NCBI GenBank assembly: GCA_016081115.2
Contig: JABTTQ020001477.1
Span: 62,001 to 126,000, forward strand
DNA length: 64,000 nucleotides
DNA from: Rehmannia glutinosa
Lineage: Eukaryota > Streptophyta > Magnoliopsida > Lamiales > Orobanchaceae
Direction of reading: 5' to 3'
Shown: in pieces, positions 59,208 through 64,000 of the stretch
Position numbering within the stretch: position 1 is the first letter of the stretch
How the letters are laid out: each line of letters opens with the position of its first letter
The notes under the pieces: generated by a model
The model's database searches: none
What the model was told of the DNA's origin: nothing
The model's input: the letters and a program-made list of their open reading frames with translations, nothing else
Made by a program: the position numbers and the translations under genes

Positions 59208-62200
59208 ATTTCCCCCTTTTTGATGATGCCAAAACTTAAATACATACAAACAATATGCAAACAACTAAGATACATACATACAATGCAGTAACAAGGAATG
59301 TATGCGTAGAATCAATCTTTTTATTGATCATAACATTCTTGTCCTTTACACAGCTATTTACAAAGTGTATCATGGCAATCAGAGCATACTTATATCTACG
59401 CAAAATACAGATTTTTCATTAAATGTACAGAAGACTTACATACATATGTATTTACAAAAGTAAAATACATGAAGGGGTTGGCAACAACACTTCATCGCCT
59501 TCGTTGCCTCCTTCTTTCTTCTTCAGCTCTGTCTTCGTCAGCTCTCTTCCACTTCTTTTCATCTTCAGTTGCTTTCTTCTTTTCGTAAGCTCTCTTCGCA
59601 GCTTCATCGTTTCTTTTTCTTTCCTGTCTTTCTTGCCACAGCTGAGTTTGCCTCTTATTTTCTTCTTCGATTCTTTTGACATACTCATCATTCTTCCTCT
59701 CCACTTCCAGATTGGCTATAGCATCATATCCAGCCCAGTAGATCCTTCCTTTCTTGCCTGGATCTACATATTCAATATTTTTGGGCAGAGGTCTAGGTAT
59801 AAAACCTCCACTTCCACCACTTCTTCCTTCTCTTTCGGGCGTATATTGTACGTAGTCTTTCTTACCTGAGAATGATCGCTAGTAGTCGTCGCTATCGCCT
59901 TCTTCGCACAGCCTTGATCCTTTCTCCCAAGATACAAGTCCTGTGCTTGGGCTATGGACATGTTTTTGAAATATCCTTCGAACTTGAGCGTTTTGAATTC
60001 TTCAACAGATCTTGGCTCTTGTCCGTCATCTGGAATGGCATCTATATCTTTTCCTACCGAAATGCCTCTGAATTGTTTCAACATCTCTTCAACACGGACA
60101 TCCGTTCTTTTGTCGAAATTCTCCATCTCTGCTTCTACAATTTTTTTCTTATGAGACATAGGCACAACAGAGTGATAGAGCGGCAGAGTTACAGGAAGTT
60201 TGCTGATTATGCTAGCTGTGACATGACCTTGCCGAGGGGTTTGAAGAAGCATTAAGGTCACATCCTTTGACCTTTCCCCTCAACAGCCTTTTCCTTTTCT
60301 TTCCTCTTCTCAACATGTGCATCTTTATTCTCTACAGCTAGCTTGTCTCCTTCAAACTCTTCGTATTCCTCTTCCCCTTTTTGGCATCATCAAAGGATAG
60401 AGGAACCCCTGGAAACATCCTGACAAGCATGAAGTCCGGTCGATGATAGCCGACTCGCTTTGAGTCTGCCGCGGAGTATCTTTGTTCAAATTCCGAGCGG
60501 GTGGATTTGGAATCGGCCGCCACCGTTTCATTTCAGCCATAAGAAGGCTGAATTTGGCATTCATATTCTGCTCTACGCGCAGAAGTTCTTTTCGATGAAA
60601 TTCACGCAACAATTCCATCTCAGTTGTATGGGAGGCATGCAATCTCTCCATATATGTCTGCATCCTTGCCTTTATGTCAGCATTGTCAGCACTCCAGATC
60701 AGCATTCTGTTGTATAATTCCTTGAAGTAGCGAACCTGCTCAAGATGCATGGCACTCTGCTTTGTTGAGACCATTCTTATTCGACCACCACTCCTCTCAA
60801 GTCTGCTGTGAGAGTGGCATCTATGTTGTCCAGGCGCATATCGAGAAAGGCTTGGTGCCGTTCAATTTTCTCAATCTCTTCACATATCTTCTTAAAGATT
60901 TCACGCATCTCAGCTGTCTGACTTGAGTCAGCTGCCGGCCACTCTGCATCAAAATTGAAATCAACTGGCACAATCGAATCAATAGGGATTATGGGATCTT
61001 CTTGGATGGTGTAGAGCTTCTGTTCTCTTGCAGTCTCTTCTTCGAGCACGGGCAGCTCGCGAGAGAAAAGAAACACTTCTTCATATGCATCGTCTCGCAC
61101 TTGAGTAATTGTGCGCGAAATGGTCTCTCGCTGCACTCGAAGCCCGCGATTGACTTTGATTCAAATTTGGGCCTTTGATGGTATTGACCAGTGGCCGAGC
61201 CTCAGCTATCTTAACGATTTCTTCGGTCTGGTTTTGGTTTGTTCTTTTGAGTTTCTTGTTCCTCGGCCGTATCAGTGGCATCATCGGAAGATGATGAGAC
61301 TTGAGGGCTTGGCTCATCATCAAAATTGAACGTTTGACGAGAAGCTTTAAAATCGCTTACTCGCACTTGGAATAACATCCTCGGTGAGTCTTTTTGATGT
61401 GCGGCGGGGGTAGACTAAACTTCATCTTCGATCCCTAAATGATATGTCGGGTTGTCTTGGGAATCATGAAGAGCACTTATCTCCTTCTCGATTCTTCAAT
61501 ATGAACGGGAGGGATGTTCTCGCATTTCTATCTCTTTACCGGGGAAGTCTCAACCTCCTTGGGCTTGATTACCTTCTCGCAGTCTCAATCGCAGAAGGCC
61601 TGTACATTCCCTTCGACTGACGCAGCTTGTCTTAGGGTCTTTCGATGGCATCCACAGGAGTCTCAACTCCCGGATTGCACTTTCATTGCCCAGTGTTAAC
61701 TCCCGCAAGATCCATCATGTGCCTCGACCGCATCAACAGTGTCCCCACCGCAAAGTTGTTGGCACTTCACCGTGAGACAAACTTAATCGTCCGAGCGTCG
61801 GTGACAACTTGTTGTTGTTATTTTTCTTTCTCTTTCTCCACTTCGCCTCCTTCCTTCATAGTGGAGTCATCTCGCAGATCCTCCGACCTAGCAGCAGTGG
61901 AGTGAGTTCCCCCACCGGGCGCACCAATTGAGTGGATCGATGGTGGGGTCACTCTGTTCCGGACTCGGCCTTTTCCATTGGGTGTTCAGCCGTGGGGACA
62001 GGTGGTAAGACACCTTCAATAGGGGTTGGCTCAACTTGGGTGCCCAAGTTCCCAGTGTCATCGCCAAGTCCCTTAGATCCGTGGGAAGTGGTTGCGGCAA
62101 TAATCGCGGGCAATCTGTTGTACCACTCCCAACGGATCAATCTCCAGTTGAGATTTAGAAGACTCTCCTGGTCCTTCCCTCAGTTGTTGCTCATGCATTA

Positions 62201-64000
62201 TTCTGGATTCCAGCATGGCATGCTGCATGTCCAACTTTTCTGTTGCAGCCATGGGATCCAAGTCCTCATCACTTCCCGAAAGCATATCAATGTGAGGATG
62301 AGTGTGGTCGCTAGTTCCAGTGAGAGGACAAATGCTGGCTTTATCACGAGCCTCTGCTTCCTCAGCTGCTCTGGCTTTTTCTTGCTCCTTGCGAATTTGC
62401 AAAAGATATTTATGCGATTATCCTCATCCGGGCCTGCGAGATGCAGTGTCAATCTCAAGAAGCCCGAAAAGCTCCTCTTCTTCCTCAATATACTCAGGGT
62501 GTTCAAACTGCACCCTTGATGACTCAGCTTCCATTTCCTCCATGCTCTCAGACGATTCTGGATGTCTGGGTATAATGGAGAATACATGATTATATCATCA
62601 TCTTCATCCTCTCTTTGTTGCCCTTCCTTTTCGGGAATGGAAGGCAACATACTTTGCTCGCTCCTTCAAAGAACATCGGGGCGGTGGAGACACAACTCTT
62701 TCATCGGAGATTTTGTTGTCTCTTTTGCCTCTTCTTCCTCACTGTTTGTTCTATCCACAAAGTTGGGTCTTCTATTTGCTCTCTTGATCGGCCAAGATTT
62801 GGTCGTTTCATCAACAACTTCTCGAGACCGCACTTCTTCTGCCAGCCTCGAGATTTTCTCCGGTGAGTGGCAGACTACTTTGTCTTCTCAAGCTCCGAGA
62901 GCTTGGTGATTCTTCTTCTTCTTTTTGTCCTTACGTAGGAAGTCCGGTTCGGATACTTCTTCCTCGGCTTCCTTCAGCGGCGGGGCCGCAGATCTTTCTT
63001 TGATCGAGGAGTCGCTTTCTTGGCTTGATCCTCTTCTTTTTGATGGTCGGAGAAGGTATTTAGGGTTCCTTCTCCGCCTCGGCGCGTGGGTAGGAGACAC
63101 GACTGCAGGGGCAGGTACGTCTTTTGTCTTTGCTGCAGGGGCAACTATCTTCTTTGCAACTGCATGGGCAACTTTCTTCTTCGGAGGGGAGGCAACAACT
63201 GTTTCCTCGGGGTCAGCTGATTTCTCCTCGCTTGTGTCCGCCCTTTTCGCATGGGCTCTCTTCTGGGCTCCTGAAAGGTTAGCCCTAAATATCTTCTTGT
63301 TTACATGGAATGGCTTTCCATGCTGAAGGGGAATGTTCCATCAAGTGGCCAATAACTAGGCCATAGCCGAGTGATCCTCCAAAGGATCCATCCTCCTTGA
63401 ATGACTTATTCGCAATGTTCTGGCAGAGTCTGCTGTATACGAACTCAGCCTAGTTAACTTTCTTCCCTTGCATGATCGCAGCCATGACGATCAGCTTAGT
63501 CTTTGACAATTGATTGAAACTGCCAAACTTCATATCCATGCATTTTGAGACGACATCCATTAGCTTGTGATAGTCGTCCTTCAGCAATTTCTTGTCAGCT
63601 GTGTAGACTACTTTCGCAGCACACTCGGGTTTGGCTACTTCTTTCTATGCAGCAGCCAAGTCCACATCAGCTTCGTATAGTTCCGTCATACCCTCCGACG
63701 GTAATAAGCAGTGCTCCGCAAGGTCTTTAGCAGTGATCATGATGTCCTTGTGGTGGACGGAGGACTTAATCCCTTCGTCCTGCACCTCGGCGTTCATATA
63801 GAACTGCGCTACCTCTTCCAGGTAGGTGTGCGAGTATTCTATCGTCAAAAAGGCCTTAAGCCCAGATTTTTCCAACATATCTGCTATTTTCTTCACAAGG
63901 TTTGCATCCAAACCCTGCTTAATCATGCCTTCAAAATCCACTGAGGAACCTGAGTGGATTTGTTTTGATAACTTGACGAAATCGGTCTTTGGTGCCATTT
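59208..64000 (-). mobile_element. internal region of the LTR retrotransposon with a long broken ORF, partial
   Basis: The region between the polypurine tract and the window end is filled by pieces of one minus-strand reading frame, starting with ATG at 63998 (MAPKTDFVKLSKQIHSGSS). The first 220 or so codons resemble the plant transposon-borne domain (Transposase_32, PF20167), seen at SFNQLSKTKLIVMAAIMQGK and VNWAEFVYSRL near 63500-63400. Later parts are Lys/Glu- and Pro-rich with coiled-coil character (EMRIFKKICEEIEKIERHQA-like near 60900, ENKRQTQLWQERQERKRNDE near 59640). No RT, integrase or RNase H is seen before the tract. The frame is broken at several points. Confidence 0.55.

Overview
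The window looks like nuclear DNA of a eudicot plant. The genes have many introns with GT-AG borders, the protein families are plant families (USP-type receptor-like kinase, PPR protein, RIO1 kinase), and the intergenic DNA is AT-rich and crowded with MITEs, hAT, Mutator, copia and pararetroviral sequence. I cannot name the species. Exon borders were placed by eye from splice signals, reading frame and family conservation.

Layout. 1-11254: a receptor-like cytoplasmic kinase gene with an N-terminal USP-like domain, minus strand. It has ten recognisable exons; any last exon lies outside the window or was not seen. Its introns hold MITEs and a truncated Ty1/copia element that was itself interrupted by a 774-bp hAT-type element. 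11255-12870 is repeat-rich spacer. 12874-13905: three short exons of an unidentified minus-strand reading frame. 13899-15797: an intronless PPR gene, minus strand. 15800-19640: AT-rich spacer with a SINE and a Stowaway-like MITE. 19648-28127: a Harbinger-like MITE split by an 8.2-kb Mutator-type insertion (9-bp target duplication) whose cargo is a decayed caulimovirid-like pararetrovirus on the minus strand. 28716-30782: a two-exon plus-strand gene of unknown function. 31813-38600: a complete 12-exon RIO1 atypical kinase gene, minus strand. One of its introns holds a 665-bp internally deleted relative of the virus-carrying element.

38754-50787: a large Mutator-like element of the Ulp1-carrying (Kaonashi/KI-MULE) kind. 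It has a MURA-like transposase relic, two tandem Myb/SANT-like genes, a DUF1985-Ulp1 protease gene, and arrays of the palindrome GTCGATTAATCGAC between the genes. 50799-57629: a second Ulp1-carrying Mutator-like element with its own transposase and protease genes. It is cut by an LTR retrotransposon (LTR 57630-59207, internal region to the window end, minus strand).

The main point of interest is the TIR-bounded, 9-bp-TSD family that carries pararetroviral DNA, including a tRNA-Met-type primer-binding site. It occurs twice here, once with viral genes and once without. Its terminal sequence resembles that of the transposase-bearing element starting at 50799, which makes that element a candidate source of transposase. 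Cellular genes in the window are few: the kinase, the PPR protein, RIO1 and one unknown protein.
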